Part shown: positions 22,010 through 34,460 of the stretch, in pieces
Layout: every line of letters begins with the position of its first letter
Numbering within the stretch: the first letter of the stretch is position 1
Source of the DNA: Limonium bicolor
Lineage: Eukaryota; Streptophyta; Magnoliopsida; Caryophyllales; Plumbaginaceae
Assembly: GCA_023374045.1 (NCBI GenBank)
Contig: CM041779.1
Span: 272,400,062 to 272,464,061 of the forward strand
Reading direction: 5' to 3'
Length of the DNA stretch: 64,000 nt
The notes under the pieces: generated by a model
The model's input: only the letters and a program-made list of their open reading frames with translations
The model's database searches: none
Told to the model about the DNA's origin: nothing
Program-made: the position numbers and the translations under genes

Positions 22010-23900
22010 TATTTTTTGACAAAGCAATCCAAATGCAGCCTTGACCCCGGCCCATACCAAACACGACCTTGACCTCGGTCAAGACCGGACGCGGCCCACT
22101 GGCGCCCATACTCCATACTCCATTCTTCTTGTCTCTCGTTAATTGTGCAACCCATACTGGCGCCCATACTCCATTATTCTTGTCTCTCGTGCAACCCATA
22201 CTGGCGTGCGAACTCCATACTCCATCGTTGAAACCTTCAGACACAAAAAACCCAGCCTACGCCTTCATCTTCTTCCGGCTTCTTCTTCGATTTTTCATCC
22301 GCCTCCTGCCCTTCAACATCGATCTCGTCTCCATCCTCTTCTTCAGACGTTCTTCTTCAAAAGAGCAGGACCCATCTCCTTCCATCCCTCTCTGGATCCC
22401 ATAGCCAGAAAACCAAAAAAAAAACGAAACCCTCTCCAACTCTTCCACCACCATTTCCGGCTTCGTCTCAAAGCAATCGAGAAAAACCCCAACTATGCCT
22501 TCTCCCTCGTTCGACTGCAACTTCAATCCCTTCCACTCTAACTCTTTCTCCACCCTTCTATTCCTTCTCGGATCTCTCTCCTCACAACAGTAATTTACAA
22601 CCCAAAAATGGTGAACGGGGAACGTACATAACTCGCCCCTCCTTCGTCGGCGGTAATTTTGCAACCCGACTAGCGAACAAGGAGATACATGCTTCCTCTA
22701 TTGATGTCCTCACTGACGCTTGCAGACAAGGAACATACATATGCCGCCACCATCCCATCACCTTCGTCACTCCATTCTTCAATTCAAAACGGGGTAGACA
22801 AAAAATTTCACGGTCTGTCTGTCTGTCTCCATCCCGTCAAGACACTGCTCATCTTCTTCGTTTTTCCACAACCATTCTTCTTCCTCAATTTTTCGCCAAC
22901 AACACTTCCCCACCTCTCAAAATCCGGCCGCTTCCCCCCAACTTCATCCTTCTGCGCCCTCAAGATCGATAGCTAGGAGAACCCACATCCAGAAACAACA
23001 AAAATAAACTCACGCCAGCCTCACTCCCTCTTGAATCACCACCAAATCGGCTAGGTCACTGGGAAATCATCCCCTCTGCATCGTCTTTGTCATTACGTTT
23101 GACATCCAAACAGAATAAGTTAGTTCTAGTTTTCCGTTCCGACAAAAATCGATTTCAAAATCCCTCTCTCGGTTTCTCCTTTCTCTTTGTGTATTTAATT
23201 TCTTCTAGCCAAATGAACTGCACCGGTGATGGCTATCGGTAAAGAGAAACTAAGAACGTGGCTCTATCAAGAAGCAACGCGAGCCATGTCCCCTCTATTT
23301 ATTTGTTTTGGCACCACTCACTTTTTTTTTTTACTTGTTGAAAATGTTGTAAGCAAAGCTTTGAAGAATACAAGACTCATCGTGAATCCATGGGTTCTGG
23401 TCAAGCGAAATCGGAGCATGAATAAAGGTCCTAACCAGTTTTGGGGGCTCATTCGTCTTCATTGTTTATCCTTGTTTAAATGCTTGACGAGATAGGTCCA
23501 ATATAGTCAAGAATCGGAGGGCTGAACCTTCACATGTTGTCTTTACGATGCTCTTTGACTGATCATACTCTCTGCCTTGTTTTTGTTGTTTTTGGGTTTG
23601 GTAAACCCATAAGTACAAGAAACGCAGAATGTTACTTCCTTGCTCTAGCCCTTTTCTTCGATTTGTCCATTCTGATTATGAACTAACACTCCTAACCTTC
23701 TGTTTTGTTGCCTTCCTCTTTTTTGTGTTAAGTTTCGTTTTGCAGGATACTCTCACTTGCTTTTCAATTCGGTACCTAAACTTCTTATGAAATCGCCTCA
23801 ATTTGTTGTTGAATTTTGTTTAGGCGCTTCGTTTATAGCTTGATGTCATTATCGACCATGCTCTTGTCCTCTTTCTCTCTGATTTTAAGATTGTGTTTTG
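22010..23900 (+). other. Gene-like, pyrimidine-rich segment of the 5' LTR
   Basis: The segment is CT-rich and less AT-rich than its surroundings, with frames up to 135 codons on both strands (for example 22143-22541 plus, 22257-22664 minus). None resembles a known protein, and the same stretch recurs at about 36225-38130. It could be a captured leader or exon of a host gene or simply promoter/leader sequence of the element. I could not identify a source. Confidence 0.35.
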
Positions 23901-23995
23901 CTTCGTGAACACTGCGGTTACTTTCCTTGAAACAGTCATCATTTTATTTATTGTTTGGTAGCCCATGACTTGCGACCGGAAGAAAATAAATTACG

Positions 23996-24170
23996 ACCAA
24001 TGACGCGTTGGTGCAGTGGTGTTTGGGGCTGCACTTGGTAGGGAGAACCACGGGTCGATCCCCCACAACGTCCATTGGGAGGGGACTTACCTTGCCATTA
24101 GGCTACCCAGTGCCGATCCCCGAACCGGATGTAGCCCAATGTGGTGAACCGGTGGGAAACCAAAAAAAAA
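23996..24170 (+). mobile_element. tRNA-derived SINE inside the 5' LTR
   Basis: The 17-bp target duplication GAAGAAAATAAATTACG is exact at 23979-23995 and 24171-24187. The head carries an A-box-like TTGGTGCAGTGG and a B-box-like GGGTCGATCCCC. The tail ends in nine A residues. The length is about 175 bp. The same SINE with the same duplication lies in the 3' LTR, so it was already in the LTR before the element's last transposition. Confidence 0.9.
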
Positions 24171-25077
24171 GAAGAAAATAAATTACGGTTGCTTCGTTCT
24201 CTACTGCTTGTTTATTTCAACCTGTATAATTAAGTGGTAGGATCTTTGACTGGAAATAGGACTGCAAGAATAGTTTTATGCGCACTCTTTTATTTATCAT
24301 CCGTTCGGTTAATGACTACCAAAGATGAGAATTAGTTGGTCTGTTTGGTCGGTTTTGACTCATTCAAATGGATAAAAGAGTGGTAACGATCAATAAAGAG
24401 ATCACGAAGGAGCACATAGACTCGAGCCATTATCTGCTTAATCGTTTCTCACTTCATTCGACTTTATAACTTTGACTTTAGTTGGAATGCAAACCCGATT
24501 CCTTTTAGGTCTGAAACTTTTGAATTAGATTTGGAGCACCCACCTGTTCTTCAATAACAATGAAGATATTTGATTTTCTTATTAGTTGTTATCAATTTTT
24601 GACCTGTTCATCATGTGTTCTTGTGTTCTGAATTTACCTCGGCACTGTACATGTACATATTCCATATTCAGTTTTACTGTAATTTTACATTCATTTCTTT
24701 ATATTTTCGCTTATTCTTAAGCCTTAGTTATTACCCCCTATGACCCAGCACTGACAGATAAGTTTTGGATGAATTGTTGCCCCGCATCTAACGGGTCTCT
24801 CATTCGTTTCGTGGGGCAATAATCTCCTATAACTTCATGAGACACCCAAACCACCCTTATATGTATATAAGAACAAAAGCTTCAAAAAACAAGCCCTTAA
24901 GGCTAATTTAGGAGGGTTTAGGATGTGAAACCACCACATGCCTAGCGGATCTCTCATTCGTTTTATTTGGGTGGAATCCTCCTTTACCCTCAACACACCC
25001 GTAATCAAGAGTTAATAAATCAATAAATTGATCCATCTCACTTGTTAATATCTTACAAATCAAGCCCAAAAATCAAT

Positions 25078-25870
25078 TAGCTCCATCTTTGGCCCATTTC
25101 TTAAAAGCCCATCATCAAAAGCCCAAACCAACTCAAAATTAATCCTCATTTTGGCCCCACATCAAACAAAGCCCAATTTTGGCCCAACTCCAAACAAGGC
25201 CCTATTTCGGCCCAACTCCAAACAAGGCTCCATTTCGGCCCAACATCAAACAAAGCCCAATTTTGGCCTAACTCCAAACAAGGCCCCAATTTTGGCCTAA
25301 CTCCAAACAAGGCCCCATTTTCGGCCCAACTCCAAACAAGGCCCCATTTCGGCCCAACTCCAAACAAGGCTCCATTTCGGCCCAACTTCAAACAAGACCC
25401 AATTTCCAACAAAGCCCAAAATAGGCCCAATTCAATTCCAAAACCCAATCGCTCCAAGGCCCATATCCATTTAGGCCCAAATTTCGAACCCAAAATTCCA
25501 AGGCCCATCTCGGCCCAACATCTAAGGCTCCTTTCAGCCCAACTTCTAAAGCCCATTTAAGGCCCATTTCAAAAGCCTAACTCTAAGGCCCACTCCAGCC
25601 CAATCACCCCAGGGCCCAAACCCAATTCGGGCCTAAACCCACTATGGCCCATTAAAGCCCAATCTAGGCCCAAAACCTCCAACAAGGCCCAATCCGGCCC
25701 AAAACCTCAAATAAAGTCCAACTCGGCCCAAAAACCCGACCAAGGCCCAACTTGACCCACAAGCCCAATCAAGGCCCACTAGACCCAAATCCCCAACATT
25801 AGGCCCAATTCGACCCAATTCGACTCGATCAATCCAACCCGGCCCATTTTCCAACTTTGGCCCAAACCCA
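25078..25870 (+). repeat. GGCCCA/AGCCCA-dense tract in the 5' LTR
   Basis: The motifs GGCCCA, AGCCCA and close variants occur dozens of times in about 800 bp, often in units such as GGCCCAACTCCAAACAAGG. The long frames on both strands (for example 25146-25556 minus) are translations of this repeat. GGCCCA resembles the site II / TCP-binding type of plant promoter motif, so a regulatory role is possible but unproven. Confidence 0.7.
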
Positions 25871-26362
25871 ATCAAATCCGAAATTCAAATCAACTCAATG
25901 CCAAACCTAAGTCCAATTCTAACCCAATCCAATTCAAACTCGACTTGTAAATTCCATTCAAAATCCAAAAATCCAAAAAAAAACATTCCTCATTATTCAG
26001 CTTTAATCCAAAATCTTGAAAATCTCTTATCTCAAACTTTCAAACGATCATTTTATTCAAACTTCATCAAGTTTTCAAAAGAAACCATTTTGTGGAATTT
26101 TAAAGGAAAAACTCTTCTCACATCACAGAAAACTCTTCTCAAACGCAGAAAGTTCTTCTCACATATACAGAAAGTTTTCTCCTAAAATATTTCTCAAAAT
26201 CAGTGTTTCTTCATCAAGAATTCCGAACAACTTCAAAAGTTTTCCAACTAAAATTTCAAACTCAAAACTAAACCGTTTTCAGGGAACAGGAGATGTCTAA
26301 CATTTTCAAAATGTTTTCTCCTAGTTAGACATCACTTGTCTCCCTTCCAAGAATAAAAATCC

Positions 26363-26518
26363 GAGGCGGGGCACTGGGGTCGTCTCATCCCTTGTCGCAG
26401 TCTGGACTTCTTTAGGCGGGGCATTTGGGTGACAAACATCCCCTAATTGCAGCCTAGATATTTTACGAGGCGGGGTGCTAGGGATGTGACTGCCTTCCTA
26501 GTTGCAGCCGGGATTTCA
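26363..26518 (+). repeat. Three-unit tandem repeat, 5' LTR
   Basis: Three imperfect units of about 52 bp each start with AGGCGGGG and end in a TTGCAGCC- or TCGCAGTC-like part. The same three units lie in the 3' LTR at about 40586-40741. Confidence 0.7.
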
Positions 26519-27180
26519 GAATCGTCTAACTCTCTTCTACTCGATTTCATTATTTTCGACTTTTAATGTTTTAAACCCGGGAGTTAGAGACGTTATTAGG
26601 GTTTGATCGAGAACATCTCATTCATGGTGTTTCTCTCTAAATCCTATTTTTTGACATAAATTCCTTGCCCCATCTTTCGAGCCTCGGCACTTACCATTAA
26701 TTAAGTGTTGTGTTCGAGGGGGTACATAGGGTAATCCCTCGGGATTATCCGCCCTTTTACAATAAAATGATTTTCCACAATCGTTTTCAAACCTCAAATT
26801 TAAAAAACTCGGGATCTCTATTCAAATACCAATTGCCTCACACACTCAAATAATCTTCAAAACTCCAAATCACTTCATACCCAAATCATCATTCAAACTC
26901 TAACTCGCATTAAACTCAAATCCTCTTACAAATTCCAACTTCATTCAAACTTCCAAAGTCTCACAGGCCCGAGAGTCTCATAGACTCGAACATCTCACGA
27001 ACTCGAATGTCTCACAGACCCGAGCGTCTCACAGACTCAATCATTCTAATATTTCATGTCTCACAGACTCTAACCTCCCAAAACCCGAAACTTCTTGAAA
27101 CTTCGAACCCTTCTAAATCTCAAACATTATAAATATCCTCAAGCTCCACAAACATCAAAACTTCCAAAACCCAAAGAGCT

Positions 27181-27419
27181 GAACTACGTAAGGTCTGATC
27201 TCAGCGGAGAGTTGAGTACGTAGGCAACCCGCACAGGGTGCGACCCCACACCAATCAAAATACTCTTTTGTCATCATCCGTCTCACCTTCAAACAACCTC
27301 GTTCGCTTCCAACCCTCGATTACCTCAAAAAAACGCAACCATCTTAAAGACGTGAACTACGTAAAGTCTGATCTCAACAGGGAGTTGAGTACATAGGCAA
27401 CCCACACAGGGTGCGACCC
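27181..27419 (+). repeat. Two copies of a nested-hairpin module, 5' LTR
   Basis: Copies at 27181-27246 and 27354-27419 start GAACTACGTA and end CAGGGTGCGACCCC. Each can form an outer stem (CTACGTA with TACGTAG) and an inner stem (CTCAGC or CTCAAC with GTTGAG). The second copy here has TACATAG where the 3' LTR has TACGTAG, a change that breaks one outer pair. A third, diverged copy lies in the internal region at 33288-33352. Confidence 0.75.
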
Positions 27420-28177
27420 CATTCCAAACAAAAAAAACTTTTCCCCTTCTAAGGTGACTCTCATATCTCTCAAAACACTCACACCTTCTTCGGTTCCCAC
27501 AAATTTCAAACCATCAGACTCCAAGTCTTGTTTATTCACTAAACTCTAGACTTTCCTAGGTCTTTATCCTATACTCATCCGAATTCTTCAATTCCCTCTT
27601 CTAGGCGTTGGCTTGGCAGAAAAGCTCGCCTCATCCACTCTCTCTCTCCCTCTCTTTTCTCATCCTAATCCTATCCTTTGGCTTTAACTGAATCTCTGTA
27701 ATAAGGTTTTGAAAGAAGGTAATCCCGACAATTGGAGACCAAGGTTTCCTCGGGCACCAATCCGAAGTCGTGGTCGTTGCCACTTCTAAGGGGTGTAACC
27801 CAGTGCGAACCCACACAGAATCTTTGGTATGACCAGATAAGTCCTATCCATAGGCAACAAATCATAGAGTCAATTAACGGTTCTTAGAATCCTTCTCCTC
27901 CCTTCCTAGTTCCTTAGGTCAAACTAGGTGGCGACTCTAGTCAATTTCCGCCCTTAGGGCATAAGTCCGCGTGGGGCCCATTGAGAGCGGGTGTAGTGCT
28001 CACTAGCATTCCCCTTAAGCTTTCTGGGAAAGACGGACGATGTAGTAGGTATTTGAGGGATGCCGAGAATAACGGGTTTTCACCCTCCACAGAATGGCAT
28101 TTCAGGATCTAGGCTTTTCAGTCAGGCCATAGTTAGATAGACCCCCCCTTCATACCGAAAAATCACCCTCCACAGAA

Positions 28178-28195
28178 TGGCGACTCTGCTGGGGA
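28178..28195 (+). promoter_or_regulatory. Primer-binding site of the 21-kb element
   Basis: TGGCGACTCTGCTGGGGA lies 3 bp after the 5' LTR end. It matches the primer-binding site usual for plant Ogre/Tat elements, described as complementary to a tRNA-Arg 3' end. It would prime minus-strand DNA synthesis. Confidence 0.85.
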
Positions 28196-29299
28196 GAACT
28201 TGAGTAAGTTTTTCTCAAACTCAAGGAAGACTGAACTCCATTCAAAATTGTCGGGACTTCCCCACTTCTTTCAAAACCTTCAAGAGATTCTTTTCAAAGC
28301 CTTTAGGATTATTCTACTCCACACTTAGAGTGTGTAGCTGATGAGGACAATTAGGACTTGATAGATCCTCAACAAACATTGCAACAATTGGGTTAATAAT
28401 TAGCTCACGATTAGAAAGAGACACTTAGGATTAAATGAAGCTAACTTCCCTTTAGGTTAATACATAACCAATCTGGGAATCACCTTCAAGATAAAACTCT
28501 TAGCAGATAGGCTGGTGCTAACTTCATTGCTCTTATGTTCATATTATGATTGTTGGGTGCATTAGGTGGGTAGCTTAGGACATGCATTCCTCTGTGTCAC
28601 CCATTTTATCCACGATGTCATGGGATCCCCAACCGGTCCACGGTTGATTCCCCATGAGCTAGGGTCACTCTCTCAGTGAACAAACCCATGAGGCGGTACG
28701 GTCTCTGACCAACACCTTGAGCTCATGATCCAAAAATATCCTCCATTATCTGAGTCGAAGCCAGCATATAGTGAACTCTGAGCCTTCAGTGTCCAGCTGC
28801 CTGATCCGGTGTCTAAGACGGGTTTATGGAAGTCACCCCTTGTATGCCGCCTGTCTGACCGCCCTTCTGCCTTACCCTGAAGATTGTGTGGGCTCAGTTC
28901 TCCATTGTTCCTCTGCACCACGGGTGTCTTTAAAGCCCAATGTCACGCTATACGTCCATAGAGGATCCCGTATTTACCGGATACCCATACATGGCACAAC
29001 ATAGTCAGTGAATAAGTTGGACTTTAGACACACCTGACTGTACAGACGAAGGGAGACCCGTTCCCATGCAGTACTTCCCCGAGTTTCCCGAAAAGTGAGC
29101 GTGTTGTCGGATCATCACTGGCCGTGGCGTATGTTTCCTTATCATCTCGGGTGTCCTGACCTTTCGAACTTAAGCACTCCGGACTTTCTTGATAACGTGC
29201 CCCACAAAGGCATAGCAGAGAAAAAAACCCCGAGAGATGATAGTGAAGGGATGATGGTTCCCCCGGTGAGACGGAAACATAATTGACCTGGAAAGTGAT

Positions 29300-30608
29300 T
29301 ATCCCAACATTAACACTTACAGCTCCACATCAAATATAGCCACGATTTACTATTTGTTATACATGTGTGCAAACCACTTTTTCAAACCAATCTGTTTTTA
29401 AAATGTTCGGAATTCTCTTTTGTGTGTCTCCTAAAGCTTTCTTACGGGCTCGTCTAATTTAGAACCTCACCAAAATTTCACTCATAAACATTCGGGGTTT
29501 TGAAACCTGTCGCTTCATCTTTAAAAACTTTATTTTACCAAAATGATTATTTCCAATACAATTTTCAAAAAAATAGATTCCGCAAAACCTACTTCCGACA
29601 AACGAATTTCAAACAACTTTCTTTACCAACATTGTTTTTTAACGGTTTTCGAAAACAATTTTCAATGTGGATTTTCACAAATGTATTTCAAAATAAATGA
29701 TTTAGTCCCCATGTTGTGACCTGCTATTTTTGAAGTTCTACTCACCTTCAAGAGCAGCGGTCATTACCATGGAGCGTACTAGTCATTTCGTGTTTTCACA
29801 AAAGTGGTGGATTTTCACATAAGATTTTGTGCTCGATCATTCATCTTTCCTTTCTCAAAAATATCATTCATTCCCCTCGTCAGAGCAAGTGGAGCAGCAT
29901 GAAGATCGACTACATGGTACTAGCCGAAAGCTAGAGACGCACCAACCTATGGAACTAGTCAAACGACATGAGGACCTACACCAACGGTTCAAATACAAAA
30001 TCAGAGCCATACCAACCCGGGTCAAGCGACATGAAGACTAGCAACGATTGTCCGAGTTCAAGCTGTTGAAAATCAGAAGAACACCAGCTCGTTTTGTTTG
30101 ATCACAATACCGCTTCGCCGCAATAGCCTGACATCCGGTAATGAGCCCGATGATGAGCAAGCAGCCGGTCAAGAGCCCGAAAACGAGCAAGCAGACAACC
30201 AGGAGCGTGAGCAGTCAGCCAGAAGCCTTAAGACGGACCAGAAGAGTTCAGAAGAATTTTAGCTCAAAATTCCCCCTTTTAATGACTTTTTAGAATTGAT
30301 TATGTATAGGTTTTCTCCTATGATTCTTTTCTCTCTTATCCATTTCTGAATAGACTACATGTATAGGCTTATGCATTCCCTTCGAGTTTATTTAGATCAA
30401 TATGTATAGGGTTCCCCACCCCTTATTTTATTTGCGAATGACCGAGCATCAAAATTCATATTGAGAAAATCCACCACTTTGAAAACACGCGTTTTCAAAT
30501 TGTTTTCAAAAAACTTGGTTTCTTTTGGCATGCACATAAGGGACGACCCCTCACATCTATATATCATTCATCAACTTTGCTTTATGGGGTGAAAATTCAC
30601 GGTCTACA
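29300..30608 (-). mobile_element. Inverted, diverged relative of the element's own LTR start
   Basis: Read on the minus strand from 30608 the sequence is TGTAGACCGTGAATTTTCAC, then CCCATAAAGCAAA, then GAGGGGTCGTC and GTGCATGCC. These are counterparts, in order, of the first 100 bp of the 6.86-kb LTR. Similarity beyond about 100 bp is weak, so the lower boundary is a guess. The frame at 29829-30041 and a GAGCAAGCAG-repeat stretch (about 30120-30230) lie here without a recognisable product. Confidence 0.5.
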
Positions 30609-32929
30609 GGAGGCATCCCCTAAATAAACAACGCCAACAAATGCAATCGAGCACAAAACAAAAAAACGTGCATTGCATTTATTACAAAAAGTCCTATGCA
30701 TCCTCGGTCAGTCCAAATTCGTCAAACATGCACAACTCTTGTCCACATTAGAAAATTTCACAATCATATGTTTTGTTGTCACCACACCACACACCAGCTT
30801 TTATCCCAACATCTCAATCTCCAAAGCCCGATCTCAGAAGGATAGAACAGAAGACCAAGTTCAAAGCTCTCCCAATCATAATCACCATGTGCGTCAATGA
30901 CCAAAAGGGAAAGAGTGTGTCATATCAGTGGATCATCATGCGGGAGTTGTCACTCCCTAAAAGTCCAAAACACCAGGAGCTGATTATCAGCCGAATACCA
31001 TTCTGAAATAGCTTCTCGCATCACACCCAACAGCCAGACCATCTGCAGGGCCGATATTAACAGGATGAGCTTCATGGACCATCAACTGGAACCGACTCAA
31101 GCGAGACTAGGTGTAGCCTTACCACGCATGCATTGCATAAAAAAACACTAAAAAAATAAACATTCAGTCAAAACTTGAAGTCAACCATCTTCATTCATCA
31201 CTTTCAGCATTTCACGCATCTTATACGTAGTAATTCCATATTACCACAATAGATTGCATTGTAGATAGCCGTGTTTGCATACTCTCGTATCGAAACGACG
31301 TCTTTGGTGAAAATCTTGATTGATTGTTTGAATAGAGCGTGTGAACCGCTAAACTCTCGACCCGTCAACGAACACAAGGGTCTCATCAAAATCAGCACCA
31401 CAAACCAAGTAAGTAGTGTGCGAAGAGCGGTATTTTCTCTTGAATTCCAAAAGAGGGTATTGGACCATCCACCGAGCGATGAGGGAAGATAGAGCGAGTC
31501 CATAGAGGTAAAACCATGAGCGACTTGTGCATTCCTTCAGCACATGGAGAGGCACAATTCATAGCGAGATCAACGTTGATAACAAGACACAAACTGTGAT
31601 TCATGCAAAGATTCGAGAAGGAGTAAGAAAACAATCATTGACTAATGAGAATGACGAGGCACTTAGGAATAAAAACCTCCACAAAACCAAAAAAGCTTTG
31701 ACTGCCCTGTACATAATCCCTTAGTGAGCCCCGCTGAGCCTTTCATGAAAAACTCTTTCTGCAAAAAAAAGGGAAAACTCCACAACATGCCAACTCACAC
31801 ATACACTTACTTTCCCCTGCAATAGAGGATTTCGAAGGAGCCGGAGCCATGGCCCCTCCCCACCATTTCCCACAAAAAGAACAAATGAAACGTCCGAAGA
31901 AATCAGTGAGTCAATGCAAATTCAAAGTGAACACCAATAAAAAAACCCCAAAAATAGTCAAAGAAATCAATGAGTCAATGCAACTCCAAAGCTGAAAGCC
32001 AAAATACAAAGCAAAGAAAAAGTGCTTGAGAAGGTTGATGAGCCAAATGCAATTTCAAAAACACAAAAATGAGAAGGAAGTCCAAACCATACATCAGAAG
32101 AGACAAGAAGGAGAAAACTGAATCCAAAGGACCAATGATGTCCCGTAGAAATTAATAAAAAGGTTATCAAAACCTGTCTAATCATTCCACCCATGGCAGA
32201 GGCGAAACATACCCTTTATTGCGCAAAAGCTCCACAACTCTCCAAACAAATCCTCCGGTCCCATGTGACATACATCGCACCCCTCAGCCCCGTTATAACC
32301 CAATAAAGACCTCTGACCCATGAATCGATGAGTGTTAACTGAAAGTACCAGATCTGAAACATGAATCATAAGCTTCGTACTTGTTATCAACATGTCCCGT
32401 CATACCAAAGGGACCATGAGCGAATGAGTGTGACCTTACATCACAAGGTCTTATGAGTGCGAGTGAATCTTCATTCTAAACACCAAGGCATAAACAGCCT
32501 ACCCCATTATAGGTGAGAAATTTGTAAGGATCGGAAAGTCCAGAACCTCAAAAGGAATTCTAAGGAAAATACTACTCCGACCATCGAGAGTATCATCACA
32601 CCATTTAGCACACACGGCCATACTCACGAGAGATTGACCTACATCCCACCATGAGAGGAAAGCGATTCACGCATTTCAGTTCAACAGTCACTCAAGACCG
32701 GACCGAGGATGTCTTATATCCGTAAACCTCATAGTAATAGAGATAGAGCCACCTTCTCTCCTAAAAAAACTATATATGCATCTTGCATCTTATCTAGCAT
32801 TTAATGTCTGCATGCATCATAATAATTTCATCATCAACATCCAACTAGTAGGAACTCTGCCTAATCTCGTTAAGAGTCGACTTCAGTTGCTGTAGTTGAA
32901 GTAAAACTTCCTATCAAAGGAAATCAAGC

Positions 32930-33910
32930 TGAAGCCATTACGGGCTATCTTTAAGCTACGTCGAATCATTATGAAGCCACCCGGGGCCATCCTCGAACTA
33001 TATCGAAGCATTCAGAGCCATCCCGGGCTACCTTTAAGCTACATCGAACCAAAATAAGGCCATTCTAAGCCGTACAAAGACAATCTCGGAGCCATCCACT
33101 GTCATACTTGAGTCTCATCGACACCCCTCCCAAAGCCAAATTGGAGCCATACGGGAGCCGTCCTCAGACATTGTGACCATCTTTAGAGCTACACAGGAGC
33201 CATCTCAACAGTTCGAGAACAATATAGGAGCCACCTAACATCCCTGTTAGAGCAATTTCATCACCAGGGTCTTGCCTACACAGTTTCGAACTACGTATGG
33301 TCTGATCTCAATACGAAATTGAGTACGTAGGCAGCCCGCTCAGGGTGCGACCACCTCAAAGGAAAAATCCCCTTTGTTCCTCACCATCACCAAACAGAGT
33401 CATCTTGTAGCCCTCCCTAGAGCCATCCCGAGCTATCTTGGAGCCACTATGAGAGAACCCTAAAGTCATAACCGGACCGAAATCATTCATCCATGACTAA
33501 GAAGTTATCTACCACATCAAAATACGTCAAACACAACAACGGTCCACCAATCACATCAACCCACCATTCGTCTCAAAATCTGAACTAGATCGAAACCCCG
33601 CAACGATCCCGAAAATCCCCATTCGAATCAAACCCACCAACCATCCCAGAGTCGTTGCTCACAAGGGAGTCACATATCAAACCGGAGCCAGCTGACCACA
33701 CCGGAGCCATCTCAGGGCCATGTCGGAGCCATCCAATCACATCGGAGCCATCTGATCATACCAAAGTCATCCGGTCATATCAAAGCCATAAGGTTCCAAA
33801 GCCACTCATTAAAAAACAAAAACAAAAACAAACATCCATTCAAAAGACCGATCACAAAATCACAGAACCAAAAACAAACTCAAGAGCCACACCGGAGCCA
33901 TCTCGGACTC
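32930..33910 (+). repeat. Degenerate GAGCCAT-type repeats
   Basis: GAGCCAT or AAGCCAT recurs every 20-40 bp, mixed with AGCTAC and TCGAAC words. The 114-codon frame at 33655-33999 is partly a translation of it (repeated DHT and EPS words) and I do not call it a gene. Confidence 0.55.
33288..33352 (+). repeat. Internal copy of the nested-hairpin module
   Basis: It starts GAACTACGTA and ends CAGGGTGCGACC like the LTR copies, but the inner stem is CTCAAT with ATTGAG instead of CTCAAC with GTTGAG. Both arms have changed together, which keeps the pairing. The outer CTACGTA/TACGTAG arms are intact. Confidence 0.75.
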
Positions 33911-34460
33911 TGGAGCCTAGAGTCCTACCAAATCTCGAGACTACAGTGCACATCGGGCAAGACTGTCAAAGCAAAACCAAAACACAAGTCCCACACTGAC
34001 AACGTCAAGGACCACATCAACAAGAAAAGAACACTCGACTATCACATCCCTCAGGAGAATAATCAAAAAGCATCCAATCCCGGACCAATCCACAGCCAGA
34101 ATCATCCTCAAATCAACCACTCAAAGCAGCAAGTTTCGTACAACTCCGTTAAAGTATTATAGGCACTTCTAAGTCCTCGTACCTTCAATCGCATTCTAGG
34201 CCCATCATAAGTCCTAGGACTGGATATCAAGAGGTCCAGTTGAGGCACTCCTAAGCCCTCGTGCACAAACAGGAAGTTTGATTCGATTAATGCATTTGCT
34301 AACCAAGCCATACCTTATTTCATTTGCACATGGGAATCCTTTCAAGGGTACCACAAAATCACTCACGTCTTTCGATCAATTGTTCCACTCAGGTTTAAAA
34401 TATAACTTTCATTCCATTCAGGTGGCCTTTCACTCGTAAAACTCTTTTACTATTCAATTC

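Larger units (their letters stand above)
21320..28174 (+). repeat. 5' LTR of the 21-kb element (6855 bp)
   Basis: It matches 35533-42394 along its full length. Parts in order: an AT-rich start (to about 21900); a tRNA-like segment (21932-21988); a pyrimidine-rich, gene-like 22010-23900; a SINE (23996-24170); an AT-rich part to about 25000; a GGCCCA-dense tract (25078-25870); three GGCGGGG repeats (26363-26518); two hairpin modules (27181-27246, 27354-27419); and relic primer-site sequences near 27929 and 28081. Frames of 60-136 codons occur, but their presence in both LTRs only reflects copying during reverse transcription. Confidence 0.9.

Noticed and set aside
22143..22664. 132-135-codon frames on both strands, repeated at 36358-36879
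   Set aside because: Conservation between the two sites follows from LTR copying and is not evidence of coding. No start context, domain or family is recognisable.
33655..33999. 114-codon frame with repeated DHT/EPS words
   Set aside because: It lies largely in the GAGCCAT repeat zone and its composition follows the repeat. No known domain is seen.
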